64,000 nt of DNA from Raoultibacter phocaeensis. Lineage in GTDB: Bacteria; Actinomycetota; Coriobacteriia; Coriobacteriales; Eggerthellaceae. Below are positions 18,125-27,300 of the stretch, piece after piece. A model generated the notes under the pieces. The model did not search any database. It was given only the letters and a program-made list of their open reading frames with translations, and had not been told where the DNA came from. Location of the stretch: the NCBI RefSeq assembly GCF_901411515.1, contig NZ_CABDUX010000001.1:806001-870000 (forward strand), given 5' to 3'. Within the stretch, counting starts at the first letter, position 1, and each line of letters starts with the position of its first letter. Position numbers and translations under genes: made by a program.

Positions 18125-18535
18125 TTACGCCGTGCCGCCACCTTCGCCGCCATCCTCGGTCACAGTTGCCTGCACTTTTGCGTTCTCTCCTTCTCCATTT
18201 AGTTTGACTTCGATCTTGTATTTGTATTTGGCGGTTGCGTCCTTTGTACCCGTATCTCCAGAGAAGAAGTACAGTTCATCGCCCTTGTCAGAGTATCCAG
18301 CATAATAGACCACGGTTTGATTCGTGTTTCCTGCAAGCATGTACTCGGAAAGCGCTTCGGATTTTGCTGAACGCTCGTTTGCGCTTTTCACCGCATCATC
18401 AGCATTCCCCAAAGCGCCCGAGAACACCGGGACCGCGATAGCGATCAGCACCAGCAGAATCGCCACGACGATGAGGAGCTCGGCCAGCGTGAAGCCGCCC
18501 TTCTCCTCGCGCACCCTCTTAACCATCTCTTTCAT
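18125..18535 (-). CDS. Major type IV pilin candidate
   Basis: The 136-residue prepilin has a basic leader (MKEMVKRVREEKGG) and the cleavage motif G|FTLAELLIVVAI with Glu5, then a hydrophobic helix. The short C-terminal domain has no cysteine pair and ends in EDGGEGGGTA. It is the smallest prepilin with a compact globular domain. It lies between pilC and pilD, the usual place for the major subunit. AGGAAGAGAT precedes the ATG. Confidence 0.85.
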   Translation of the reverse strand: MKEMVKRVREEKGGFTLAELLIVVAILLVLIAIAVPVFSGALGNADDAVKSANERSAKSEALSEYMLAGNTNQTVVYYAGYSDKGDELYFFSGDTGTKDATAKYKYKIEVKLNGEGENAKVQATVTEDGGEGGGTA

Positions 18536-18646
18536 ATCTCTTCCTTTCTCGCATCCGCCGTATCGATCGGATACCTATCCCCGGCCCTATGGCCAGATTT
18601 CTTCTATCTGCACGGTGCATGATCGTCGGCTTGCAGCCGAACAACC

Positions 18647-19855
18647 TCACATCGACGCATACAACTGAAACATCGGCAGGTACAGAGCAACCACGATGCC
18701 ACCTGCAAACAGCGCCATCAGCACGAGCAGCGCAGGCTCCAACAGCGATAGGGCGCGGTCGGTCACGCGCTGTGTTTCGCTGTCGTAGAACTCGCCGATC
18801 GTCTGCAGCGTTTCTTCAAGCTCGCCCGTCTGCTCGCCCACCGTAGCCATCTCGATGAGCGTGCGCGGGAAGTAATTCGTTTCCTCCATGCATTCGCCGA
18901 GGCTTTTGCCTTCGGTCAGACCTGCGAGCATCGCGCCCGTTTCTCGGGAAAGCAGGTAGTTTTCAAGCACGCGCGAGGTCACTTGGACGGCGCGCGTCAT
19001 CGGCAAGCCCGCGGCAATGAGCGTGGCCATGGAGTTCGCAAACTCCGCCGCGCCCGAATACACCGAAATCACGCCTACAATGGGAGCCTTGAGCTTCATG
19101 AGCGCGAACACCGATTTGCCCGAATCGCTTCGGCCATAGAGCTTGAGGGCCGCAAGCACGAGCGCGATCACGAGAACGACCCAGAGGATGTTCGCCTGCA
19201 GCCAATCGGATGAATCGATGAGCAGCTGCGTGATCCAGGGCATATCGGTTCCCAGCGACGAGATCATGCCCGTCATGGCAGGAATGACCGCCACCATCAT
19301 GACAGCTACCACAACCACCGCGATGATCACGACGAAGATCGGATACGTGAGCGCGCTTGCCACTTTCGCCGCGATCTTCGAACGCTTGTCGAAATACGTA
19401 TGCAGACGCGCGAACGCCTCGGGCAAGTGCCCGCTTTCCTCGCCCGAGCGGATCGTCTCGATGAACATCGTGGGCAGCGTATCGCCCTTGTTCTCAAGGC
19501 TGTCTGCAAGGCTGTGGCCCGCCGCAACATCGGAAGACACATCGGCAAGCACGCTTTTGAGGTACTTGTCGGTCGTTTGATCGGCCACGAGCGCAACCGC
19601 GCGTCCGATGGGCAGCCCCGCATTTAGAATAATCGAGAACTGCGAGCACATGATCGCGAGGTTCTTGAGCTTTGCCTTGGGCTTGGTGATGTTGATTGCC
19701 AGCAGGTTCGTGCGCGCTCGCACCCGTTTGACTTCCTGCACCACCCGGCATTGGGCGCGCGCAAGCTCCATCGCCTCGATTTCGTCGAACGCTTCGACAA
19801 CCCCGTTCGCCGGCATTCCGCCTGCAGTGATTCCTTTGTAGGTAAAGGTCGGCAT
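18647..19855 (-). CDS. pilC: PilC, type IV pilus inner-membrane platform protein
   Basis: The 402-residue protein is in the GspF/PilC family. It starts MPTFTYKGITAGG at the ATG at 19855, whose A overlaps the last base of the pilT stop codon (TAATG). The reading frame is open far upstream, but only as a shadow of pilT. It has two GspF repeats (about 65-190 and 270-395) and three TM segments. Typical motifs are LAIMCSQFSIILNAGLP and RSGEESGHLPEAF. It transmits ATPase movement to the pilin subunits. Confidence 0.93.
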   Translation of the reverse strand: MPTFTYKGITAGGMPANGVVEAFDEIEAMELARAQCRVVQEVKRVRARTNLLAINITKPKAKLKNLAIMCSQFSIILNAGLPIGRAVALVADQTTDKYLKSVLADVSSDVAAGHSLADSLENKGDTLPTMFIETIRSGEESGHLPEAFARLHTYFDKRSKIAAKVASALTYPIFVVIIAVVVVAVMMVAVIPAMTGMISSLGTDMPWITQLLIDSSDWLQANILWVVLVIALVLAALKLYGRSDSGKSVFALMKLKAPIVGVISVYSGAAEFANSMATLIAAGLPMTRAVQVTSRVLENYLLSRETGAMLAGLTEGKSLGECMEETNYFPRTLIEMATVGEQTGELEETLQTIGEFYDSETQRVTDRALSLLEPALLVLMALFAGGIVVALYLPMFQLYASM

Positions 19856-20901
19856 TACATCGTGTTCTTTCTCATGTAGTCCTGATCGTGCGCGTTCTCG
19901 CGAGCCGTTGCCGCATCGATGGCGCGGGCCCGGTACAAGGCGAGAAGCGCGTTGTCCATCGTCACGCTGCCGGCAGCCGCCGAGGTGGCAAGCGAGCTTG
20001 CGATCTGCGGAGTCTTCCCCTCGCGGATGAGGTTGCGGATGGCGGGCGTCACCATCATGAGCTCGCAGGCGAGCGAGCGGCCCTGCCCGTCGCGCCTCGG
20101 AAGAAGCTGCTGGGAGAGCACCGCCACCAGACACGTCGAAAGCTGCATGCGAATCTGGCGCTGCAGGCCTTCGGGGAACACATCCACCATACGATCGATC
20201 GATTCGGCCGCCGATTTGGTATGGAGCGTCGCGAGCACGAGGTGCCCGGTTTCAGCTGCGGTAAGCGCGGTCTGGATGGTTTCGAGATCGCGCATTTCGC
20301 CGATCAGGATGATGTCAGGATCTTCGCGCAGCACGGCGCGCAGCGCGTTGTGGTAGCTTTCCGTATCCTGTCCGATCTCGCGCTGCGAGATGATCGATTG
20401 GTCGGGCTTATATACGTACTCGATGGGATCTTCCATCGTGATGATGTTCTCGGCCCGCGTGTGGTTGATGCGGTCGATGAGCGCTGCGAGCGTGGTTGAT
20501 TTGCCACTGCCCGTTTCACCCGTGACCACGATGAGGCCGCGCTGCATGCTGGAAAACTCACTGACCGCAGGAGGCAATCCGAGCGATTCGAGCGGGGGGA
20601 TCGCATCGGACAACAGGCGCAACGCTATACTCACGCTGCCCTGCGCGCGGAACAGGTTGATGCGCACGCGCACTCCCTCGAACGTTTCGGCAAGATCGAG
20701 CTCCCCGATCGTCTTCATCTCGTCGTAGCGGCCGCCCGCAAGCTCGCGGGCGAACAGCTCGCAGTCTTCGTGCGTAAGCGGCTCATCGATCGCAGAAACG
20801 AGTGCTCCGTTCACGCGGAATTTCGGGGGGATGCCGCACACGAGGTGAATGTCGGAAGCGTTCGCTTCGTGTGCCAACGCTATGAGTTCGCGGATATCCA
20901 T
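19855..20901 (-). CDS. pilT: PilT, pilus retraction ATPase
   Basis: The 348-residue hexameric ATPase depolymerises the pilus for twitching. Walker A is VTGETGSGKSTTLAAL. Walker B is EDPDIILIGEMRDLETI. The PilT signature AIRNLIREGK is present near residue 285 and separates it from the PilB type. Its presence implies retractile pili. The stop codon shares a base with the pilC start. Confidence 0.93.
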   Translation of the reverse strand: MDIRELIALAHEANASDIHLVCGIPPKFRVNGALVSAIDEPLTHEDCELFARELAGGRYDEMKTIGELDLAETFEGVRVRINLFRAQGSVSIALRLLSDAIPPLESLGLPPAVSEFSSMQRGLIVVTGETGSGKSTTLAALIDRINHTRAENIITMEDPIEYVYKPDQSIISQREIGQDTESYHNALRAVLREDPDIILIGEMRDLETIQTALTAAETGHLVLATLHTKSAAESIDRMVDVFPEGLQRQIRMQLSTCLVAVLSQQLLPRRDGQGRSLACELMMVTPAIRNLIREGKTPQIASSLATSAAAGSVTMDNALLALYRARAIDAATARENAHDQDYMRKNTM

Positions 20902-20909
20902 GTGCGCCC

Positions 20910-22604
20910 CTATTCCATCGCCGTCATCGTTTTACGGGCTTCTTCGGCGGTGGTAGTGCCTTCGAGCACGAGCCGCTGCAATCCGTGCAGCATGCTTTTG
21001 TGCTTGCCCGTTGATTCGATGGCCTCTTGCAGTGCCGCACGCGTAGCTCCCCCCGTGATGCGCGATCGCAGGTCGCGGTCAAGTATGAGGATCTCGAACA
21101 CGCCGGTGCGTCCGCGATACCCCGTGTTGAAGCACATGGGGCAGCCAGCGCCACGGTAGAAACGGGTTTCGGAATTGTAGACCATGCCGATCGCCTCGAA
21201 TTCCTCGGGATCGGGTATGTAGGCCTCGCGGCAGTGGGGGCAGACGCAGCGAACGAGGCGTTGCGAGATGATGCCGCGCACGCCGCTCGCGATAAGATAG
21301 GGTTCCACGCCAATGTCGATGAGGCGATCGATCGTGGAAGCCGCGTCGTAGGTGTGCACCGTGGAAAGCACGAGATGGCCCGTGATGGCAGCCCGCGTGG
21401 CGATTTCGGCGGTTTCCCCATCGCGGATTTCGCCGACGGCAACGATGTCGGGATCCTGGCGCAAGACCGCCCGCAGCGCACCGGCAAAGGTCATGCCTAC
21501 CTTCTCGTTGATCTGCACCTGGTTCACGCCGTCGATGTTGTACTCGACCGGATCTTCAAGCGTCACAAGATTGACCGCATCGGTGTTGAGCTCGCGGATC
21601 ATCGTGTACATGGTGGAACTCTTGCCCGATCCGGTCGGCCCCACGATGAGGACCATCCCGTTGCTCGAGCTTATGAGCGTGCGGTACTTCACAAGATCAT
21701 CGCCCGTAAGCCCGATGCCCTCGGCCTCGAGCAGCTTTTCGTCCTTGTCGAGCAAGCGGATGACCACCGTTTCGCCGTGGATCGTCGGTAACGTTGAAAT
21801 ACGCAGGTCGATGTCTTGCTTCTTGATGCGCACGTTTGCACGCCCGTCCTGCGGGATGCGGCGCTCCGAGGTATTCATGGTTCCCATGATTTTGAGGCGC
21901 GCGATCACGCTTTGCTGCAGCTCTTTGGGAACCGTAAGAATGGTGCGCATGATACCGTCGATGCGCATGCGCACATGCACGTCGGTCTCGCGCGGCTCGA
22001 TGTGGATATCGCTTGCCCGTTCGGTGGCCGCCCGCTCGATGATGCTGTTTACGAGGCGCACCGTGGGAGCGCTCTGGGCATCGGCATCGTCGCCGAGCGT
22101 TGCCGAAGAAAACGTCGATTCTTCGTCGCCCTGCCTAACCTCGCGCTTCATCTCTTCGATGGCACGGGCAGCACCCTCGTTGCCGTATAGCGTCATGATG
22201 GCGCGCTGTAGGGCATCGTGTGTGGCAACCATGGGAACGACGCGCTTGCGGGAGGCGGTTTTCACCGCTTCGATTGCAAGGAAGTTCAGCGGGTCGCTCA
22301 TCGCAAGGTATACTTCCTCGGGCGTGGATTTCACCGGCACGACGCTGTAGGTGCGCGCGACGTTTTTCGATACGACGCGGCTCATTTCGGGATTGATATC
22401 GTACTGGGACAGATCGATGAACTCGATGCCGAGCTGCATCTGCAGCGCCTCGATGAGCTCCGCTTCGGTAATAACCCCCTCGTCGATAAGTACTTCGCCC
22501 AGACGGCGGTTCGTGCCCTTTTGATGGGCAAGCGCACGCTCGAGTTGATCGTTGCTGATCAAACCCGCATCGATAAGCACGTCGCCCAGTCGTTTATAAG
22601 CCAT
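20910..22604 (-). CDS. pilB: PilB/GspE-type pilus extension ATPase
   Basis: The 564-residue ATPase has an N-terminal MshEN-type domain (residues 1-150, KRLGDVLIDAGLISNDQLER and a second GEVLIDEGVIT). MshEN domains bind cyclic-di-GMP in several homologs, so extension may respond to the many c-di-GMP proteins of this region. Walker A is VGPTGSGKSSTMYT; Walker B is QDPDIVAVGEIRDGETAEI. Two cysteine pairs (CVCPHC and CPMC) form the zinc site. It overlaps the preceding minor pilin gene by 11 bases. Confidence 0.93.
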   Translation of the reverse strand: MAYKRLGDVLIDAGLISNDQLERALAHQKGTNRRLGEVLIDEGVITEAELIEALQMQLGIEFIDLSQYDINPEMSRVVSKNVARTYSVVPVKSTPEEVYLAMSDPLNFLAIEAVKTASRKRVVPMVATHDALQRAIMTLYGNEGAARAIEEMKREVRQGDEESTFSSATLGDDADAQSAPTVRLVNSIIERAATERASDIHIEPRETDVHVRMRIDGIMRTILTVPKELQQSVIARLKIMGTMNTSERRIPQDGRANVRIKKQDIDLRISTLPTIHGETVVIRLLDKDEKLLEAEGIGLTGDDLVKYRTLISSSNGMVLIVGPTGSGKSSTMYTMIRELNTDAVNLVTLEDPVEYNIDGVNQVQINEKVGMTFAGALRAVLRQDPDIVAVGEIRDGETAEIATRAAITGHLVLSTVHTYDAASTIDRLIDIGVEPYLIASGVRGIISQRLVRCVCPHCREAYIPDPEEFEAIGMVYNSETRFYRGAGCPMCFNTGYRGRTGVFEILILDRDLRSRITGGATRAALQEAIESTGKHKSMLHGLQRLVLEGTTTAEEARKTMTAME

Positions 22605-23256
22605 GTTCGTTCCCTATCCGCGCTACTGACATGTCGGTAGCCGCTAAAACCCTGTTCTGTCCGTTTTGACGCACCTCGATGGTGAACGTCCATATGCCTT
22701 TGGCGCTTGCAGATTCATCTTCGCTGTAGGCTACGTTCGAAATCGACACCGTAAGTCCTGCGGTGCTGGAAGCCTGTATCGGGTCGAGCGCTGAGGCGAC
22801 GAGCAGCGTTGTCGGCGATGCGTCCACTGCAAGGCTCGTCTGTGTCTCAGCGTCGGTCTGCGCGATGAGCGCAATGCCCTTTCCATTCTCGGCGTTGCCG
22901 ATCTTCACCGGCGTCTTCGTCGTAGGGCTCACGTAAATGGGGTCGTCGCCAACCGTCTTGACCGACAAAGCGAACGCAAGCTCGTCGCCCACCTCCTGCA
23001 CGGCCCGCGTGAGAAGCTCGTTCGCGCGGGTGGATTCGTTCGCCGTGCGGTACGCCTGCATGGCAGCGCTCAGCCCAGCCCCGATGACCACGATAAGCAA
23101 TCCGAGGAACAAAATGCCGATAAGCTGCTCGGCGAGCGCGAAGCCGTGCGTGTCGCGAAGCTTTGCACGCACGGGGCCTGTTTGTTGCGACGCGCATGCA
23201 TCCGTAGAATACGGTTGCGCGCTGAACGCAGTCTGCGAAGAGAGAAAGCGACTCAT
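22594..23256 (-). CDS. Minor type IV prepilin
   Basis: The 220-residue protein has an unusually long leader (about 38 residues) before the cleavage motif HG|FALAEQLIGILFLGLLIVV. Glu5 of the mature protein is kept. The rest is a β-rich domain with no recognised motif. It overlaps both neighbours by a few bases. It could be a PilW-type minor pilin at the tip. Confidence 0.75.
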   Translation of the reverse strand: MSRFLSSQTAFSAQPYSTDACASQQTGPVRAKLRDTHGFALAEQLIGILFLGLLIVVIGAGLSAAMQAYRTANESTRANELLTRAVQEVGDELAFALSVKTVGDDPIYVSPTTKTPVKIGNAENGKGIALIAQTDAETQTSLAVDASPTTLLVASALDPIQASSTAGLTVSISNVAYSEDESASAKGIWTFTIEVRQNGQNRVLAATDMSVARIGNEHGL

Positions 23257-23657
23257 GACACATCACCGTTCTCGACTCCAAAATTGGGTTCGTAGCGGGT
23301 AAGGCCATCCTGCGAATACACGTACACCTTATACGTATTGGTTCCCAGAGCGCCCCCATCTACGGTGACCAATCCCGTGGGAAACTCAGGTTCAGGCTGT
23401 GTCGCAAGCGCCGTCTGAGCAGCAAACAGAGTGTTCATCCGAGCTTCGTTTTTTGCGGTGATGTTGGCTGCCGCAGCAAGCATCGTTGCCATGAGCACAA
23501 CTGCGATTACGGTAATCATAAGGGCGGAAAGCACTTCGATGAATGTATCGCCCGAATTGGACGAAAGCTTCGCCCGTATGCAGGTATGCATCTGCGAAGC
23601 GCACCTGCGCAGAGCGATAACCGAGGTCCTTTGCGGGAGCTTGCGCTTGACGCTCAT
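23253..23657 (-). CDS. Minor type IV prepilin, PilV-like
   Basis: The 134-residue protein has a leader of about 37 residues and the motif SGDTFIEVLSALMITVIAVV. This is a type III signal-like segment with Glu at position 5 from the usual start. The globular part is short (about 75 residues) and contains TYKVYVYSQDG. Overlaps with both neighbours suggest coupled translation. Confidence 0.7.
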   Translation of the reverse strand: MSVKRKLPQRTSVIALRRCASQMHTCIRAKLSSNSGDTFIEVLSALMITVIAVVLMATMLAAAANITAKNEARMNTLFAAQTALATQPEPEFPTGLVTVDGGALGTNTYKVYVYSQDGLTRYEPNFGVENGDVS

Positions 23658-24346
23658 ACTGCATCACCCCCGGTCGGGGGATTTTGCTCGGTGGCGGAAG
23701 AGGCTTTGGCAACGGTATACGAATCCCACGAGACCGCAAGCAGCTTTCCCGTCCGATCGAATTCCGGAATCGCTTGAAGGCTCACCAGCATCGAATAGCC
23801 GCTGGCAGCCTCGGCATCGGGATCGAGCGAAAGCGTCACGGTGATGTTCAGGTCGCGGTCGAACTCGATCGTGGCATGCACCTCGTCTAAAGAATCGGCT
23901 GAAACGGTCAGCGTCTCGGGCACAGTGTACGGCTTGACCTGCGCACTCTGGGTCGTCCGCATATCCCAAATATCATTTCCGTACTCCTGCCATATTCCTG
24001 CAATGGTGCCGAACGCATCTTGATAGCTTCCGCTTTCGGAAAAGATCGGCTTGCCCTCGCCATCGTAGGCCCACGTTGCCTTTGTTCCCGCGAGCATGCT
24101 TCCCAGCAAATCGGCCGCACTGGTAACGGTGTATTCAGCCTGCTGCGCCTCTTGGTACGTGGAGGTCGCCTTCGAGTTCACCGATGCGGCGGTGAGCACG
24201 ATGCTGCCGACAATCGCGCAGATCAAGAAGAATACAAGCGCAAGGATGATCGACGAGCCGGAGGTGTCGATCAGTTTCGAGCCGCATTGCAAAGCGCGGC
24301 GCGGCGATGCGGCGGATGCGGATATACGCATACGTTGCTGCTTCAT
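23654..24346 (-). CDS. PilX-like minor pilus protein
   Basis: The 230-residue protein has the segment DTSGSSIILALVFFLICAIV near residues 27-46. PilX-type minor pilins likewise have a Gly followed by Ser and a hydrophobic helix, without the classic Phe-Thr start. The remainder is β-rich. It lies between the giant prepilin and the PilV-like gene, overlapping both by a few bases. Confidence 0.65.
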   Translation of the reverse strand: MKQQRMRISASAASPRRALQCGSKLIDTSGSSIILALVFFLICAIVGSIVLTAASVNSKATSTYQEAQQAEYTVTSAADLLGSMLAGTKATWAYDGEGKPIFSESGSYQDAFGTIAGIWQEYGNDIWDMRTTQSAQVKPYTVPETLTVSADSLDEVHATIEFDRDLNITVTLSLDPDAEAASGYSMLVSLQAIPEFDRTGKLLAVSWDSYTVAKASSATEQNPPTGGDAV

Positions 24347-27300
24347 AAGGGCGCACCTCCCCCTTGCGCCTGATCGGAGGCTGCCGGCGCTTCGGCCGGC
24401 GAATCGTCGGACGCTGCTGGGGGCTCGCCCTGCTGACCGGAATCGGGGTCCGTCGGCGATTCGGTGCCAGAATCGCCCTCAGGCTCAGGTCCGCCTTCCG
24501 AGCCGGGATCACGCTCTGCGGCGGAGCCTTCTTCGGGGGCGGGCGTAAACTCGGGGTCAACCGTTTGCCCGAGGTCACCCGCTTGCCCGAGATCGGCGAT
24601 TTGCTCTGCTTCGACTGACGCGGGATCAGCCGGCTCGGGCTTCATTCCGGCCGCCTCGGCAACCTCATGCTTCCCGTCCCCCGCTTCGAGCGAGATGGTC
24701 TCGAAGGTGTCTGACTCTCCCAACGCGACTTCGCTCGTTCCTGCCAGCCCTCCGAAGTACAAGCCGCGCTTCCACGTAGCATCGTATTGTTCGGCGGCAA
24801 CGCGCAGCGTAACATCGTGAGCCTTTACTTGCGTGCACGTACTTGTTTCGCCCGTAATTTCGCCGACAAGACCGCCGATGTACACGACTCCCTTGTCCTG
24901 ATTCTGCCTGACTTCCTCGGTTATGTGCGTCGTTCCCACCGTAACGTTTTCGACGGTGCACTCGTTGATCGCTGTCGAGATGGCCTGTCCGCCGAGACCT
25001 CCAATGCGGGGGCTCCCGTTCCAAACTCCCTCGGAATTCCTTGATGCCACAAAGGTGATCGACTCGACCCTGCAGGAGCTGACCGTGCAGTTTTCAGCGC
25101 CGCCGAACAGCACGCCCCAGCCCCGCACCTGGCCCGACAAAAGAACCAGGTTTATCGTCGGTACGCTCTCTTCGCTCCCCACGATCGAGCAGTTCTGCAC
25201 ATCGCAATACTCCATCGTGCCGATCAGTATGCCCACATGGGCATAGGGACTGTTCGTGCTCCATCGGTATACGCCGCCTGCGTCTTCCCCGAAATCAGAA
25301 CCGCTGATCTCGATTGCGATGTTTTTGATTTCGGCTCTCTCTGATTTTGTGCCTTCGATCTTAGGGAACATGCCGCTGCCGCGCGATACGCTTGTATTCG
25401 ACGAATCACCCACGTAGTAGCTCACATCCAGGCAGCGCTGCACGTTCTTGACCGTGCACCCCGCCTCGCTGCCGCCATCGTAGGACCCCGTGAACACGTT
25501 GTCGAACTTGATGGTTTTCGCATCCGCCATATCAAGGGTATGCGTTTGCTCGAAAGCATGCCCGGCATACGCCGCCTGCACCTTGTCGTTCAGGGGAAGC
25601 GCCCCGGGGAACTGCGTAGCATAACGCACCTTCCAGGGGGACTCGTTTTCGCCCCAGGCGCCGACATCTGTCGAATTCGTTGCAACCGCACAGGCGAAGT
25701 TGACGTTGATGACGTAGGAGTATTTCTTGTCGGCATCACCGGTAAGGAAGAACGAGGCCTGGAGATTGCCCACCCTGTTCTTGTTCCCCCGTGCGGTCAC
25801 CTGGTAGGCCTTGTACCGCCCGCCGCCGATAGTCACGTCGATCGGGGTTTTCGCAATCGAAACGTCGCTGCCCGTTGCTTTGGGAGCAACGCCGGTATCA
25901 CTGGCTGCGGGAACAAGGACGTAGTATCCCCAGCTCTGAATTGCCGTACTGTTGTCGAGCAACTTTTCAAGTCTACTTTGACCAGGTGTTAAATACCCGG
26001 AATACCCCATCACCTGCTCATTGACAGCACTGCCCGCTTTATCGGGCCCCGGCTGTGCGCCGAATTCCAGATACATCATGCCGATGCCGACATCTCGATA
26101 CTGGGCGTACAACGAGGTACCAACGTACGCGAGGTTCTCTTCGTATGTTCCGAGCACCTCGTCTGCGTAAAGGGAAAGCTCGAAGGCTTCGGGGCGCGTC
26201 TCTTCGGTCGTCCAACGGTCGAACACCTTTGCGATGTTCCCCGATCCGTCCTCGATTGCATTGCCGTAAGGAATCGTAGCAACGTTCCTATCGTCTTGAA
26301 GCGAGAAGGGAACGTACTGCGGAGTGGTACCGAGAGCGGCGTAAGAGCCGTCGACGCCGGTCTGGCCGTAGAACGTGAGCAATCGGTAGAACAAATCGTC
26401 CCGATCGTATTTGAACTCGAAATCGGCAACGATGCTCTGGCCATCCTTCGTCGCATGGAGATAGTATCCCTTTTGAGGGCTGCTATCTCCATGGTTATCT
26501 ACCATGGCCTGGGGATACACGCGGTTCTCGGATCGCGAGAAGTACCAGAGCGCCGCGTTGGTGGATTCGTAGTTCGGATCGGTGAGGCTGTTCGCCGTGA
26601 GCCCGTCGCTGAAGCCGTAAGCAGGCGTTATTCCGTAGTAAATGCGTATATCCCTATGGTCTGTCGGGAATGGCTTATCGTCGTAGGTGTACTGTCCCGA
26701 TCGAGTTTGACGGGCAATCGTCCACATGGACACCGACGAAGCGCACCCGAACTCGTTTTCGAAAGCCGCACGAAACGCGCTACCGTGGTTGATGCCGCGG
26801 GCACCGGTCGTTCGGTTGGTGGTCATGCCTGCGATGATGTCGTCGAGCAAACCGCCTGGCATCGTATTTTTTTCGTACGAGCCTCCGTACACGCTCTCTT
26901 TCCCGGTGAAAAACAGGCGCGTCTCATCGACGTTTGGAGCCGTGCGCAGATAGATCGAGATGACTTCGCCGTCGATATTCAATTCCTTTGCAGCCTCGGC
27001 CAGTTCTTCCGTATCCACGATGAGCTGCAGTATGCCGTTCGTATTTTCGCCTTCGACGATGCCGTCGGTTTCTCCTTGCACCGAAACGCCGATGCAGCCT
27101 TTCAACGTTGTGCCCGATCCGACCCAGCGCCATGCGTTGTCGGTCAAATAGCCGATCCGCTCTTTCGTGCTCTTGTCCGGATCAGCCCCCACCCCGAGCC
27201 AAATTTCCTGAACCTGGTACCAATGGACCTTTCTTGTCGTCAAGCTCGTATAAAAACCGACGGCTGCCTCGATGTTCACTCGATCTTGCACCGCTTGCCC

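Noticed and set aside
19855-20135. Upstream extension of pilC by 93 codons
   Set aside because: The extension is only the other frame of pilT; the TAATG overlap gives a clear start.
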